A stretch of 44,722 bases of DNA from Saccoglossus kowalevskii (GCF_000003605.2 NW_003124894.1:801054-845775), one strand, 5' to 3'; shown: positions 22,201 through 31,612, numbered from the stretch's first letter. Numbers and translations: made by a program. Notes: generated from the letters alone by a model not told the origin.

Positions 22201-25200
22201 ATGCAATATAGCTGACTGGTGGGCATTGTGATCTGAGGCAGTATAGCTGACTGGTGGGCATTGTGATCTGAGGCAGTATAGCTGACTGGTGGGCATTGTG
22301 ATCTGATAAAATATAGCTGACTGGTGGGCATTGTGATCTGAGGCAGTATAGCTGACTGGTGGGCATTGTGATCTGAGGCAGTATAGCTGACTGGTGGGCA
22401 TTGTGATCTGATGCAGTATAGCTGACTGGTGGGCATTGTGATCTGAGGCAGTATCCTCGGGGGCGGAGCTACGTCACAGACGTTCCACGTTGCTAAGACG
22501 AGCACCACTGTACCGTGCATTTCTATGGGCTCTGTGCGCGCTGCTGTGGAACGCCGGTCGAGCCGGTGAAAATTCGAGAAAACAACACAAACTCAACTTT
22601 GAAGTAATTCCGAACAACCAAATTTATATATGTTACACACGTAGGGCTAATCTTGTTGCACTGTTCAGAGGAGTCTCAACAATCATCCCAAAGTACCTGT
22701 TTTCTGCGAGTTTTGGGCCTTTGTTTTCACCGCCGCGGGTTGCCAGGCGGTGAAAATGCCCGGATGTCCGCCCCCGACGATAGCTGACTGGTGGGCATTG
22801 TTCTGATCTGATGCAATAAAACTGTCTGGTGGGTTACTAATTCTGAAATATGTTTAATGGACGTTGACAATGTAAAACTTTGATTATTGATAAAAATAAG
22901 ATTATAAATAAGAATAAATAAAATAAAAACACTGGATATTATCACTTACACTTAATTGATTTGAAACTGTTATTGTTTAGACTGATGTGTGGCATTATGG
23001 TTATACCCAGCATCAGATTGTGGGTTTTGAGTTTTGTAATTATCCTGTGGTAATTCTCATTTCCAATAATTAGCCATTTATGGTGTGATTGCTGGATCTT
23101 TCTCCCAAGAGATGGTGTCCATAACAATAAAGTATCTGGCAATAGCAAACCACTGTTTGTATTGCGAAGGAAAACATGACGCAATGTCTGATTGACATTG
23201 TCTAAAATAGATGTAGCAGTTAAAGTAAAATAATAACTTCACTTTTATCCTCTCTCTGTCGTTTCATCTCATAACAGATGTGCATCTGCTTATATACTAC
23301 TGGCTGAAGAAGAATCCACCACTATATTGGAAGCCGAAAAACTATTTAAACAAGCTCTGAAAGTTGGCGAAGTGAATTACAAGAAGAGTCAGTCGTTACA
23401 ACACCAAACTCCTCAACATGAAGCTTTACACAGTGAGTATATTAGGATGCAAGTCATGTAGTGTGTCTCTAAAAGACATGGGCTACCTCAAGGGTTTGAT
23501 CACCTTTATCCTTCCCACAATTATCGTTGAATCCCAAGACTGCACAGTTCAGCAACTACAATGTTCATACTACATCACTTAATCTCACCAGATGGTATGG
23601 ATACAGTGATATTTAACTGTGATTTGCATATTTCCATAGCTTATAGAGTCTCCGTATTTTGCTGATTTAATTAGCTTTAGTTTGTATAATGTGAATACAT
23701 ACATTCCAGTGGTAGTCCCTGTCGAATGCTTAGAACAAATTGCCATACTGTGCACATACTACTGGATTAACATCAGGGTTGAACGCCGCAAGTGTTACAT
23801 AAAAAAGTAGTTAGAATTATCAGGAGTATTGACTCCACTAATTTTATTACCATTCCTGACGATTTAAAATTGAACAATTTTTCAAATTAAAAATTTTAAA
23901 TGTTAATATTTGAGTCAGTTTTACCGGCTGTAAGCTTTGATAATATAACTAACATTATGTTTTTAAATGTCTCACAAAAACAACTTGGCTTTCACCAGTT
24001 TATTCATATCACTAACATTAATTATTCACCTAAACAGTGAATTACCATCCAGCAGTTTATAAAACGGTAAATTCATTAAGCAGTGTATTAATCGTGCAAC
24101 AGTTTATAAAATTGTGTATATCAAAAAGTTTGCATACAGAGATGAGATTGATTGGCATACTGCGTATGAAAGAGTAGATTAGCCTGTAGCAATTTCCTGT
24201 TCATTACAGGAGTGCCACCGGAGCAACTGAGATCGCTCTTATTTCCTGCACGTTAATTAGACTGCTGGTTTAATACATATATATTTTTTTATGAAGGGTC
24301 ATGTTGGCAGATATTACTTCAACCTTTTCACCACAAGATTTTGTCGCTCAAATTTTTGTCCCAATCTTCTGAAGGACAGGAATATTTTGTGAATTTGTGA
24401 TGAAAAGAGGGAACTGGTGATGAAAAGGATAAACCACATAAATTTCGCAAGAGAGAAATATTTGTGAATATTGTGAGTCTGGGAAAATCATACTTTTCAT
24501 GGCAGTGAAAAGTTTCTCTGTGGTCGCTAAGATATTATGAATATATCAACTACTGTAAATCACTACAATTTCTGAAGAGACAAACGTGTCAACAACTTTC
24601 ACGAATACCCTTAAAACATCAAATCCTAAATATTCCTAAGAGTGATTTACAAATAATAAACACGTGCCTGTATGCATCTCCAAGTATATCTTGACAAACC
24701 ACATTTCTTTTGTGTAATAATTATGAATATTGTTTCACTCTTCAGGAAGAGATACAAATGTCTTGGTGTACATAAAACGTCGCCTAGCTATGTGTGCTCG
24801 GAAACTAGGACGTGTGAAAGAATCTGTTAAGATGATGAGAGACGTAAGTATACTTTTTGTTTTTTTCTGAAATTTTGTTAATTCTGACCTAGAGACAAAT
24901 TGTGAAATACCGTAATCAAATATTTTTTACATTATACATATATGAAGGTTTTCAGCTACAAATTAACCTTTTCACCAACAGTTTCCTCTTTTCATCACGA
25001 ATTCACAAAATAGTTCTGTTTATAGTCTGCACTTTCCTTCAGAAGATTAGGACAAAAATAGCCAAATTGTTTGAGTAAAAACTGAAAATTGACTCAATTC
25101 TTGTATGTTGGCTCCAAAATTAGGGTTCGATGCTAGAAATATTGAAGAATAAATGTGAAAAAGTGCAGAAAAATTTAGGCAAGAAAGTCTGGTGGTGAAA

Positions 25201-28200
25201 AGGTTAATGTAGTCACATGTCTGCTTATAAGCTGCCAAAATCACTACCCAGTGTTGCCTCATTCCAGTTACAGTATCCTGAATTATTACCTCTGAGTTGT
25301 GTATATAATGAGGTCATGTGACTAGCCCCAAAACATGTCTTGTGTGATCAACAACATTCTTTTCTCAACAAGAATCTATCATTGTCCTGTCTCAATTAAT
25401 GTTACACTGATAGTGTCATGTATACAGTGCAGTTGAGAGATTTAAAAGGAAGTTAAAATCTGTATTTATTTCTCAAATCTATCCTATGTACGGTACTTTT
25501 GAGGTTTGATTATAACCTACCCACAGGCCATTTCATCTATGCCCGACCTAGTTATTAGCTAATTTATATCAGCTGAGTTTGCTGAGTTGGCCTTCACTTT
25601 TCAATTGACCTGGTAGGTTGAGAACTGTAATCAACTATCAGGGGCCAGAAGTGTGATGAAGGTTGTAAATATAAGTGAGTGGTTATATCAAGACACTCAG
25701 TACTTTTATAAAAGTACTATGTGCCCCAAAGTTGCACAGCTCTCAACGGGACATTTACATGTGCTTTTAATGGTATAAGTGTGCTATATTCTTTGAAGTT
25801 AGGTAATGAAAAGTGTCAAATGTGGTACATGTATATATACTGTCAATTATATACTTTCAAATGTGGTGTATATACTGTCAAATGTGGTGTATATACTGTC
25901 AAATGTTGTATATATATACTGTCAAATGTTGTATATATATACTGTCAAATGTTGTATATATACTGTCCAATGTTGTATATATACTGCTAAATGTTGTATA
26001 TATACTGTCAAATATGTTGTATATATACTGTCAGATGTGGTATATATACTGTCAAATATGTTGTATATATACTTTCAAATGCGGTATATATATTCTGTCA
26101 AATGTGGTGTATATACTGTCAAATATGTTGTATATATACTGTCAAATGTGGTGTATATACTGTCAAATGTTGTATATATACTTTCAAATGCGGTATATAT
26201 ATTCTGTCAAATGTGGTGTATATACTGTCAAATGTGGTGTATATACTGTCAAATGTGGTGTATATACTGTCAAATGTGGTGTATATACTGTCAAATGTGG
26301 TGTATATACTGTCAAATGTTGTATATATACTGTTAAATGTTGTATATATACTGTCAAATGTGGTGTATATACTGTCAAATGTTGTATATATACTGCTAAA
26401 TGTTGTATATATACTGTCAAATATGTTGTATATATACTGTCAGATGTGGTATATATACTGTCAAATATGTTGTATATATACTTTCAAATGCGGTATATAT
26501 ATTCTGTCAAATGTGGTGTATATACTGTCAAATATGTTGTATATATTCTGTCAAATGTTGAAGAATTTCACACTGTCGTGGTCTTTTGTATGCAATATTT
26601 TTTTTTGTAATTAATAAAAATAACAGAAAAGTCACAGTAAAATAATGTATTGCTTAGGGTGGAAATTGTCTATGTACATTGTTCACATTTCATGTGCTGA
26701 GAAGCTTTCTGTTACATCGATTAAAGAGCTCATAATTGGGACAAACATTATGGTGTCTTCTTGTATATCTACACACCTTATAATACCTTACTTCATCGTT
26801 GATACTATATAATAGTTGAAAATTTGCTGCAAAACAATTTTCACACTATCAAACAAAATGTACTAATTATATGTAATTCCACCATATTTTCTTTTAGCAT
26901 GACGTCAGTAGACATAAGGGATTACCGCCAGACTTTTGTATTGTTGCTTCTCTGGTGGTAATCCTGCGTGTCTGCTTACGTCAACCTAAAAGCAAATATT
27001 GTGGGATTATTTATCATAGGCATATTTTTACATTTTGAAAAAGGTAAACGTGTTGAATGTGGAACTATTGATCAAATAACACCAAGTACTACTGTAAACT
27101 CTGTATTAAAAGCCGCGGCTTCTATTAAAATGGTACAATGCAACAGAGAGGATGCGGCTTCTATTAGAGCATCTACACATATGAGAAATGATTAATTTTT
27201 GAGTCTCAATTGTTCAAAATGATTGAGTGCGGCTTCTAATACAGATTTTACGGTAAATATCAATGTGTATGCTTATCCTGCTAATTTTGTTCATGTGATG
27301 GGTGTTTTACATGTAGTTCACACACTAGAATATTTTCCAACCAATTTTGTTTTGAGTGACTAATTCTGAAAATAAAGCTTGAGCTTGCCAACATGAGCAA
27401 TTTTTAATTAAACCATACAACTGAAAACTCGGAATAACTATCTAGTAGCACGTACAATTTGAAAAAAAGTTCAGCATATATGACGTCAAACTGTGATATG
27501 CATTACTGATCTGTCGTGTAATAGTCGCACTGTGGAGGTACGCAGCGTAATGCACATTATCCATGTGATAGCTCATCACTCAATCATTGGAGTATATCAT
27601 CATTATCCTTACCTTTAATGTGAACAACTTATCCTATATTTCAGTTAATGAAAGAATTTCCATTATTCAACGTATTGAATATACATGAGAATCTAATAGA
27701 AGCTTTATTAGAGTTACAAGCTTACGCCGATGTGCAAGCTGTCTTGGCAAAGTATGATGACATCAGCTTACCTAAGTCAGCTACAATCTGCTACACGGCT
27801 GCTTTACTCAAAGCAAGGGCTGTGTGCGATAAGTGAGTAAATTTTGTTATGTAATATAATTGTAATCAATTGTTATTGAATTGAACTGTTATTTTCAACA
27901 TGAGGGCAGCCTTCTTGAATTCTTGCTGAACATAAAAACACATTACGGCATCTACTTTCCGAAATAAATTCGCATAATTTTTACCATATTTACTTTGGTA
28001 ATAATATTAGAAAATTCGAAATATTTAAATGCTACATAAACATTAATGATAAATGTTATAATTATGTATTTACAATGCTGTCTCTTATAGATTTTCTCCA
28101 GAAGTAGCGTCAAAAAGAGGGCTAAGTACAGCAGAGATGAATGCTGTGGAAGCAATACACAGGGCTGTGGAGTTTAATCCACATGTTGCGAAGGTAAGAC

Positions 28201-30257
28201 TGTCAAAAAAGAATTAGAAGTGATCTCTGGCTTTTACGTCTATAGCCAATCAGAACCACTAGAATGATTAGATTTTCCGAGGCATCCAATGACAGTGATT
28301 CATAAACTTGAGTGCTAATTTGTTTTCACTGTTCATGCTAGGTTGTGCCATATGTTATTTAATATGCGAAAAATCCAAAATTGTGTGAAAGTACTAGTAT
28401 TACCCTTCTGTTGTATACATGTTGCTGCAATTGACAATTTCTTCTATATTTTTAAAAGCTGACTAACTTGTTTCTCAACTTGATGGGGGAGACGTGGGTT
28501 ATCTGGATGGTGGAATCGGTACTGAATTTATTTTATTTGGAGACGATCTGATGTCAAAACTATTAAGTATAGTTTTGAGGAATATTGAACATGTGTTATG
28601 AGCAATAACCAGGTTGTATTTTAAGTGACCGAAAAAATAAATTGTTTTTCAACTTTCCTTGCAATGTCCATCACATTTTCGCAAGGTGACAGTGTTATTT
28701 ACTGGTTGCCATGTCAGAATAAAGATAATAATAAAGATACAATTGTTTTTTTCATACGAATGCTTTTCACTATTGTGTTTACAGTACCTTTTAGAGATGA
28801 AGAGCTTAATACTGCCACCAGAACACATATTAAAACGAGGCGATAGTGAAGCCATTGCTTACGTCTTCTTCCACTTACCACATTGGAAAAAAGTTGAAGG
28901 TGCATTAAATTTACTCCACTGTACTTGGGAGGGTACATTCCGTATGATTCCCTACCCTCTGGAGAAAGGACACCTCTTTTATCCATACCCGAGCTGTACA
29001 GAGAGTGCTGACAGAGAACTTCTTCCATGTAAGTTAACACTGCATGCCATTTTTCATGCTGATATACTATATTGTTCGTTTGTCAAATTTGTTTTTGTGA
29101 GTCACGAATTCCCATTTTCAAATTGTACCGTGCTTGTTATAGACCTGTCAGTTGATATCTGGATTATTACTTTTCAAATTAATCAGAAACAGAAGCTTAG
29201 AAACAAAACCATGCAAGTTTTGACGCTTATTGCTATCTGTAATCATATTGTAATTCCTTACTTTGATGTTTGCATGCGATAATGGTTTGTCCATTAGTAT
29301 TTCTAAACAATTACATACATTCATAATTCAATTTTGTGTAATATTCATGTTTAATGTTCATTAGTGCCCCATACATTGACTGATGTTGGATGTATTTTGT
29401 TTTTCCTTTATTTGTAACAATAAACTCTAGTACAGAAGAGTTGATGGGAAATATAACACTGCTTCCCTTAAATGATACTACATTTGAATCTGAATGCCAG
29501 AATGTACTCTATCCCCAAGCAGTTTAATGAACAATATCTCAAATAAAAATAAAAAATTGAAATATTGTCGTTTGTTTTCAGCCTTCCATGATTTATCAGT
29601 TTATCCAAAGAAGGAGCTGCCATTCTTTATCCTGTTCACTGCCGGACTGTGCTCCTTTACAGCATTACTGGCTTTATTGACACACCAATTCCCAGAACCT
29701 ATGGGAATGATCGCTAAAACTGTAAGTGTATTTATGAGAGGAATTTATTCAAAATAAAATATTCTGTTATCATTCTCATTGAAGTGTTGTAAGATCGTTT
29801 TGTTGTTTAATTTTATTTGAAATAATTTGTACAATGACTTAACATGATTGTATCAAGTAATGTTTGCGCAGAATGTGCATCAAACTTCAGATGTCATAGC
29901 AAAAAAAATTTCATGATTTCTGTTTTATTTGGTTTGTGAGATGGAGTAGGAGTTAATGTTTAATTTCTTTAGCAATTGCTTGTTTTTCCCTCTAGGGCAC
30001 AGATAAGACATTTTGTATTTTCAATTATGCATGCTGTGGACACTTACAGTATTTAGACAAAAATACAAATTATTAACTTTTACCAATTGACAAAGTTATT
30101 TAATCAAAAGTGTGTGCCTCAAACAAAAATTAATTAATGCATCTCTGTATTTTACTTTCAGTTCTTGTCTACCATTTCTGCTCCATTCAACTTCCTACTC
30201 GACAAGATTGAAAGCATGTTGCCGTCGACACTGTGGCATCAATTGTCGCGTCTATAG
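13197..30257 (+). CDS. ST7: ST7 (suppressor of tumorigenicity 7 family protein), 5'-incomplete
   Basis: Eleven coding exons match vertebrate ST7 in order: 13197-13279, 14641-gap, 20223-20393, 21050-21128, 23278-23432, 24746-24843, 27645-27832, 28091-28193, 28785-29028, 29582-29721 and 30162-30257 (TAG at 30255). Every visible junction is GT-AG and phases agree. The product has a membrane segment near the start ([20 protein letters not shown]), the signature [17 protein letters not shown], a TPR-like helical core ([40 protein letters not shown]), and a second hydrophobic segment near the C-terminus ([20 protein letters not shown]). The C-terminus is [10 protein letters not shown]7 proteins are multi-pass membrane proteins of uncertain biochemical role; human ST7 was proposed as a 7q31 tumour suppressor. 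Exon 1 (initiator Met and first membrane segment) was not found, and the second visible exon runs into an assembly gap. Identity to vertebrate ST7 looks very high, so function is presumably retained. Confidence 0.96.
14641..14776 (+). CDS. ST7: ST7 exon, 3' part lost in assembly gap
   Basis: Acceptor CTTTTCAG at 14640. Encodes [20 protein letters not shown] then [10 protein letters not shown] and a low-complexity, Asn/Ser/Thr-rich linker. The linker corresponds to the variable Asn/Ser-rich loop of vertebrate ST7. The donor site lies within the run of N that begins at 14777. Confidence 0.93.
14777..15164. other. Assembly gap (388 N)
   Basis: A run of unknown bases starts inside an ST7 exon. 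It hides the rest of the Asn/Ser-rich linker and the donor site. The first bases after the gap do not continue ST7 coding. Long ORFs drawn across the N run are artefacts. Confidence 0.99.
15391..15472. mobile_element. Short MITE-like palindrome (CTCGA...AGCGCCC)
   Basis: The left arm TGCTCGAGTAAGCGCCCACC resembles the reverse complement of the right arm, which reads GGGCGCTAACGCGGTCGAGT then ACGGTA. The arms share RCTCGA and WAGCGCCCA around a central AATCATGATT. It is markedly GC-richer than its surroundings. Boundaries and target duplication are unclear. Confidence 0.5.
16196..16350. mobile_element. Mariner-type MITE (CTGTRGAATAC family), copy 2
   Basis: A diverged relative of the element at 1807-2014. 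The right half is nearly the same (GCTGGATTTTATTTTCACTG, TTCAGCGAAAATAGCGAAAA, AAATAAAGTATTCTA). The left half is shortened and starts CTGTTAAATAATTTTAGCTG. It is flanked by TA at 16194-16195 and 16351-16352. It lies in an ST7 intron. Confidence 0.65.
16486..16876. repeat. 20-bp minisatellite, about 19 copies
   Basis: The unit is TATTGGGTAGTCTGATGTCA with substitutions at a few positions (TGATGG, TGTTGT, CCTCTGTCG, CCGTTCTCA). Variants cluster: TGATGGCATATT forms on the left, TCCNCTGTCG forms in the middle, CCGTTCTCAT forms on the right. It lies in an ST7 intron. The small ORFs on both strands (SYWVV... and PNTT...) are products of the repeat. Confidence 0.95.
17565..17888 (-). mobile_element. 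325-bp GGGGGCGGA-end MITE, older copy
   Basis: Compared in reverse orientation with the element at 22455-22779, this segment aligns end to end over about 324 bp. Shared blocks include GACATCCGGGCATTTTCACC, GGCAACC, GTGAAAACAAAG, ACATATATAAATTTGGTTGT and GTTCCACAGCAGC. Many CpG positions of the other copy appear here as TpG or CpA, and the ends are eroded (GGGGCAGAC). It is therefore an older insertion of the same family, in an ST7 intron. Confidence 0.85.
18130..19085 (-). repeat. Dispersed capped-array repeat, copy 2
   Basis: The reverse-oriented counterpart of 1134-1570. The cap lies at the right end (hairpin CAGCC-tact-GGCTG at about 19065-19078, with GCTAACAGCGGAGCTATCTC before it). About six units follow leftward. 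GACCTCTTTCAGATTTGTTA recurs at about 18291, 18447, 18571, 18694 and 18853, giving spacings near 157 and 123 bp. The short units lack a block of about 34 bp (GTGATATTTTCGACTTCTTG onward), so two unit lengths coexist. Confidence 0.85.
19086..20222. other. ST7 intron sequence, no gene
   Basis: No exon was recognised. A short near-duplicate, TTTGCAATGGCGAAAAAACA and TTTGCAATGGCAAAAAAAGT, lies at about 19600-19655. CTAATAGAGCAAA, a core shared with the repeat at 10751-10903, lies at 20145-20157. The interval ends in the poly-T/acceptor tract of the next ST7 exon. Confidence 0.6.
20223..20393 (+). CDS. ST7: ST7 exon
   Basis: Acceptor TGATTACAG at 20222, donor GTAAGC at 20394. Encodes (E)[39 protein letters not shown] and [17 protein letters not shown]. 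This is almost identical to the highly conserved central ST7 block. It begins with two bases and ends with one base of split codons. Confidence 0.96.
21050..21128 (+). CDS. ST7: ST7 exon
   Basis: Acceptor TTCCAAAG at 21049, donor GTAAGT at 21129. Encodes (I)[18 protein letters not shown] then EALDKSSE, matching [20 protein letters not shown] of vertebrate ST7 at the start of the TPR-like region. Confidence 0.95.
21772..22832. repeat. 35-bp minisatellite, about 20 copies, interrupted by a MITE
   Basis: The invariant part GCTGACTGGTGGGCATTGTG then ATCTG is followed by about 10 variable bases ending TATA. The variable part takes three main forms: ATAAAATATA, ATGCAATATA and ATGCAGTATA or AGGCAGTATA. 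About 19.5 units fill 21772-22454. A 325-bp transposon follows, and the last units resume at 22782 and decay by about 22832. Because 35 is not a multiple of three, the stop-free minus strand yields overlapping ORFs in all frames. None is a real protein. It lies in an ST7 intron. Confidence 0.95.
22455..22779 (+). mobile_element. 325-bp GGGGGCGGA-end MITE, young copy
   Basis: The ends are CCTCGGGGGCGGA and, inverted, CGTCGGGGGCGGA. Removing the 325 bp and one AT of the flanking AT pair (22453-22454 and 22780-22781) restores the interrupted minisatellite unit GGCAGTATAGCTGACTGG exactly, which fixes the borders. The element is GC- and CpG-rich (ACGTCACAGACGTTCCACG, CACCGCCGCGGGTTGCC) and has no transposase. 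An older, CpG-depleted copy is at 17565-17888. No superfamily is assigned. Confidence 0.9.
23278..23432 (+). CDS. ST7: ST7 exon
   Basis: Acceptor CATAACAG at 23277, donor GTGAGT at 23433. Encodes [40 protein letters not shown] and [11 protein letters not shown]. This matches the vertebrate ST7 helix pair [20 protein letters not shown] and [10 protein letters not shown]. Confidence 0.96.
24323..24428. mobile_element. piggyBac-type MITE (CCTTTTCACC ends), short copy
   Basis: Left end CCTTTTCACCACAAGATTTT, right end GGAACTGGTGATGAAAAGG, inverted with some mismatch. Flanks read TCAA on the left and ATAA on the right, an eroded TTAA. It shares GTGAATTTGTGATGAAAAGA with the copy at 38157-38340 and is internally deleted relative to the copies at 24967 and 38157. 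It lies in an ST7 intron. Confidence 0.65.
24746..24843 (+). CDS. ST7: ST7 exon
   Basis: Acceptor CTCTTCAG at 24745, donor GTAAGT at 24844. Encodes (R)[19 protein letters not shown] then [13 protein letters not shown], matching [20 protein letters not shown] of vertebrate ST7. It ends in phase 0. Confidence 0.96.
24967..25203. mobile_element. piggyBac-type MITE (CCTTTTCACC ends), full copy
   Basis: A 237-bp element has CCTTTTCACCAACAG on the left and CTGGTGGTGAAAAGG on the right. It is flanked by intact TTAA on both sides (24963-24966 and 25204-25207), the exact target site of piggyBac elements. It has no coding capacity. It sits about 540 bp from the shorter copy in the neighbouring ST7 intron. 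Confidence 0.85.
25208..25838. other. ST7 intron sequence, no gene
   Basis: No exon, inverted end or tandem structure was recognised between the piggyBac-type MITE and the 21-bp minisatellite. Confidence 0.6.
25839..26558. repeat. 21-bp minisatellite with internal segment duplication
   Basis: The unit is TGTGGTGTATATACTGTCAAA or TGTTGTATATATACTGTCAAA (21 bp), with some 23-24 bp forms (AATATGTTGTATATA). A stretch of about 150 bp beginning ATACTGCTAAATGTTG at 25981 recurs in the same order at 26390, about 409 bp later. At least one expansion step therefore copied many units at once. Because 21 is a multiple of three, all three forward frames stay open for long distances (YILSNVV..., CIYCQMW..., VYTVKCG...). 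None is a gene. It lies in an ST7 intron. Confidence 0.95.
26900..26983 (+). ncRNA. Candidate microRNA-like hairpin in an ST7 intron
   Basis: Two arms of 33-34 nt fold around a loop of about 16 nt (26934-26949). The 5' arm runs GACGTCAGTAGACATAAGGG then ATTACCGCCAGA. The 3' arm runs TCTGGTGGTAATCCTGCGTG then TCTGCTTACGTC. Counting by hand over 33 positions there are 25 Watson-Crick pairs, 4 G-U pairs and 4 mismatches, giving an 82-84 nt hairpin of pre-miRNA size. The G-U pairs exist only in the RNA of the + strand, the sense of ST7. No target duplication is seen. It matches no microRNA family I can recall. It could instead be a very short foldback transposon. Confidence 0.5.
27092..27253. mobile_element. 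Mariner-type MITE with GCCGC inner ends
   Basis: A 162-bp element. The left end is CTGTAAACTCTGTATTAAAA then GCCGC. The right end, on the other strand, is CCGTAAAATCTGTATTAGAA then GCCGC. It is flanked by TA at 27090-27091 and 27254-27255. The interior repeats GCGGCTTCTATTA. It has no coding capacity and lies in an ST7 intron. Confidence 0.8.
27645..27832 (+). CDS. ST7: ST7 exon
   Basis: Acceptor ATATTTCAG at 27644, donor GTGAGT at 27833. Encodes [60 protein letters not shown] and CDK. This is nearly identical to vertebrate ST7 and is its most conserved TPR-like part. Confidence 0.97.
28091..28193 (+). CDS. ST7: ST7 exon
   Basis: Acceptor TCTTATAG at 28090, donor GTAAGA at 28194. Encodes (K)[18 protein letters not shown] then [16 protein letters not shown]. 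Phases join the flanking exons without gaps relative to vertebrate ST7. Confidence 0.96.
28785..29028 (+). CDS. ST7: ST7 exon
   Basis: Acceptor GTTTACAG at 28784, donor GTAAGT at 29029. Encodes [60 protein letters not shown] and [20 protein letters not shown] then P. Reading on past the donor gives an unrelated AT-rich tail, so the splice is required. Confidence 0.97.
29582..29721 (+). CDS. ST7: ST7 exon with C-terminal membrane segment
   Basis: Acceptor TTTTCAG at 29581, donor GTAAGT at 29722. Encodes (S)[38 protein letters not shown] and PMGMIAKT. The hydrophobic run [19 protein letters not shown] is a predicted membrane helix, conserved in ST7 and ST7L. Confidence 0.96.
30162..30257 (+). 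CDS. ST7: ST7 terminal coding exon
   Basis: Acceptor TACTTTCAG at 30161. Encodes [20 protein letters not shown] then [11 protein letters not shown] and TAG at 30255-30257. The family ends in the same way (SLWHQLTRI in human), so the stop is native. Confidence 0.96.
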   Translation, partial: FLSTISAPFNFLLDKIESMLPSTLWHQLSRL

Positions 30258-31612
30258 ACATTGAGACTTGTAATAGTCGGTACAGATAGTCCAGCGATTC
30301 ACCCATCTGCAAATACCAACATCATTCTCTGTGTAATACCATGATACACACCTCTACCCTTATACTTGGAAGCTGTGGTTATTTGAATCAGTTGGCAAAC
30401 ATATGCTATGATGCTTTAGTGCAAATTCCCAAACACAAAGTCAAAATAATTTGTGTTCATCAGGATTTTTTTTTACCATTTTTGTTAGAAATACCTGAAT
30501 CATTCTTTAACTGGAATTGATAAAAGATGGACAAATCTAGTTTAATGTCATTTTGGAGCAACAATTAGAAAACAAAGTTTTCATATTTATCAGAATAAAA
30601 TTCTGTGTCATGCTCATATTGTGCTAAAATAAATGAGGGTGGGTATTTATGAACATCTAAATCCACTTTAAAGGTCAAATTTCAAATCCTTTCACCCTTC
30701 ACAAAATAATAATTTTTTCAAATTATTTTTTAAAAACCTTTAGGCGTGTAGCCAGGAGGAAATTATTTCAATTTGGTATAAAATTAACAAAGATCAAAAT
30801 AATGAAAAAATTCAAAGGTTAAAGAAACTTTGATGACTTTCCTATATCTTTCTGTTTACAATTTTGTTTATACCTTACTGAATGATATATTGTATCTCAG
30901 TAAATCATGGGCAGATATCAGTTGCCAGTTTTTGTGTTGTCTGTATAATTTTTTTCAACCATAGAAAATGACTTGGACTATTATGTTGGAATGACAGGGT
31001 TTCACCAAGAGTCTTCAGTTTTCTTCAAACTATCACCGATTGCTTGGTTATTATATTTACAGTAGCATCATAATATAGACATTTTGCATATCTATGGACA
31101 ACCCCCACAAGTGCCAAATATGGAGATGTGCCTAAATATAAAGATATGCCAAATATGGAGATGGACAATTAGCATATTCAAACTGATTGTGTCCAATATA
31201 AAACCAATAGGAATGCACGCATACACTTTACAAAAGTTGCCAAGCTGGTAAAACTTTTATTTTGGGTCAAAATTATTCTATTGTATAAAGTCAAATCGTG
31301 AGTGGCTGTAATGTTTTTTTGTTGCAACAATTAGTAATGTTTGTATCCTGTAAATAAGAGGAATTCGTCTCCATGTTTGACAACTGTGGGAATGAAGGGA
31401 GGAATGATGACACTTTATGTACCGACTATTCACTACATTGGACCACAATACAAGTATATTGTATTTATCTTATTGACATAACGTATATATCCGCTCTGTA
31501 CTGCCATGTGTCAACAGAGCTATATCTTTATTTCATTGATGTTTACTTAAAACTTTAGGGAAGTTCCTATTCTTCCCATTTTCTAAAGTGGATATTCTTT
31601 ATTTTCAATAAA
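30258..31612 (+). other. ST7: ST7 3' UTR with several poly(A) signals
   Basis: AT-rich non-coding sequence after the ST7 stop. Candidate AATAAA signals are at 30594-30599, 30628-30633 and 31607-31612, so short and long 3' UTRs are both possible. The true end cannot be fixed from sequence. Confidence 0.5.

Noticed and set aside
21772-22454. Regular repeats considered as a CRISPR-like array
   Set aside because: No unique spacers, adjacent tandem units, animal intron setting.
21615-22520. Overlapping minus-strand ORFs of 129-224 codons with [18 protein letters not shown] repeats
   Set aside because: They are translations of a 35-bp minisatellite whose length is not a multiple of three; all frames look alike, and they end where the repeat ends.
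25721-26614. Forward ORFs of 89-265 codons rich in VYILSN, CIYCQMW or VYTVKC
   Set aside because: Products of the 21-bp minisatellite; three frames are open at once, and there is no splice or start context.
28659-29282. A 207-codon ORF covering an ST7 exon
   Set aside because: It reads through both splice sites; only 28785-29028 matches the ST7 family.
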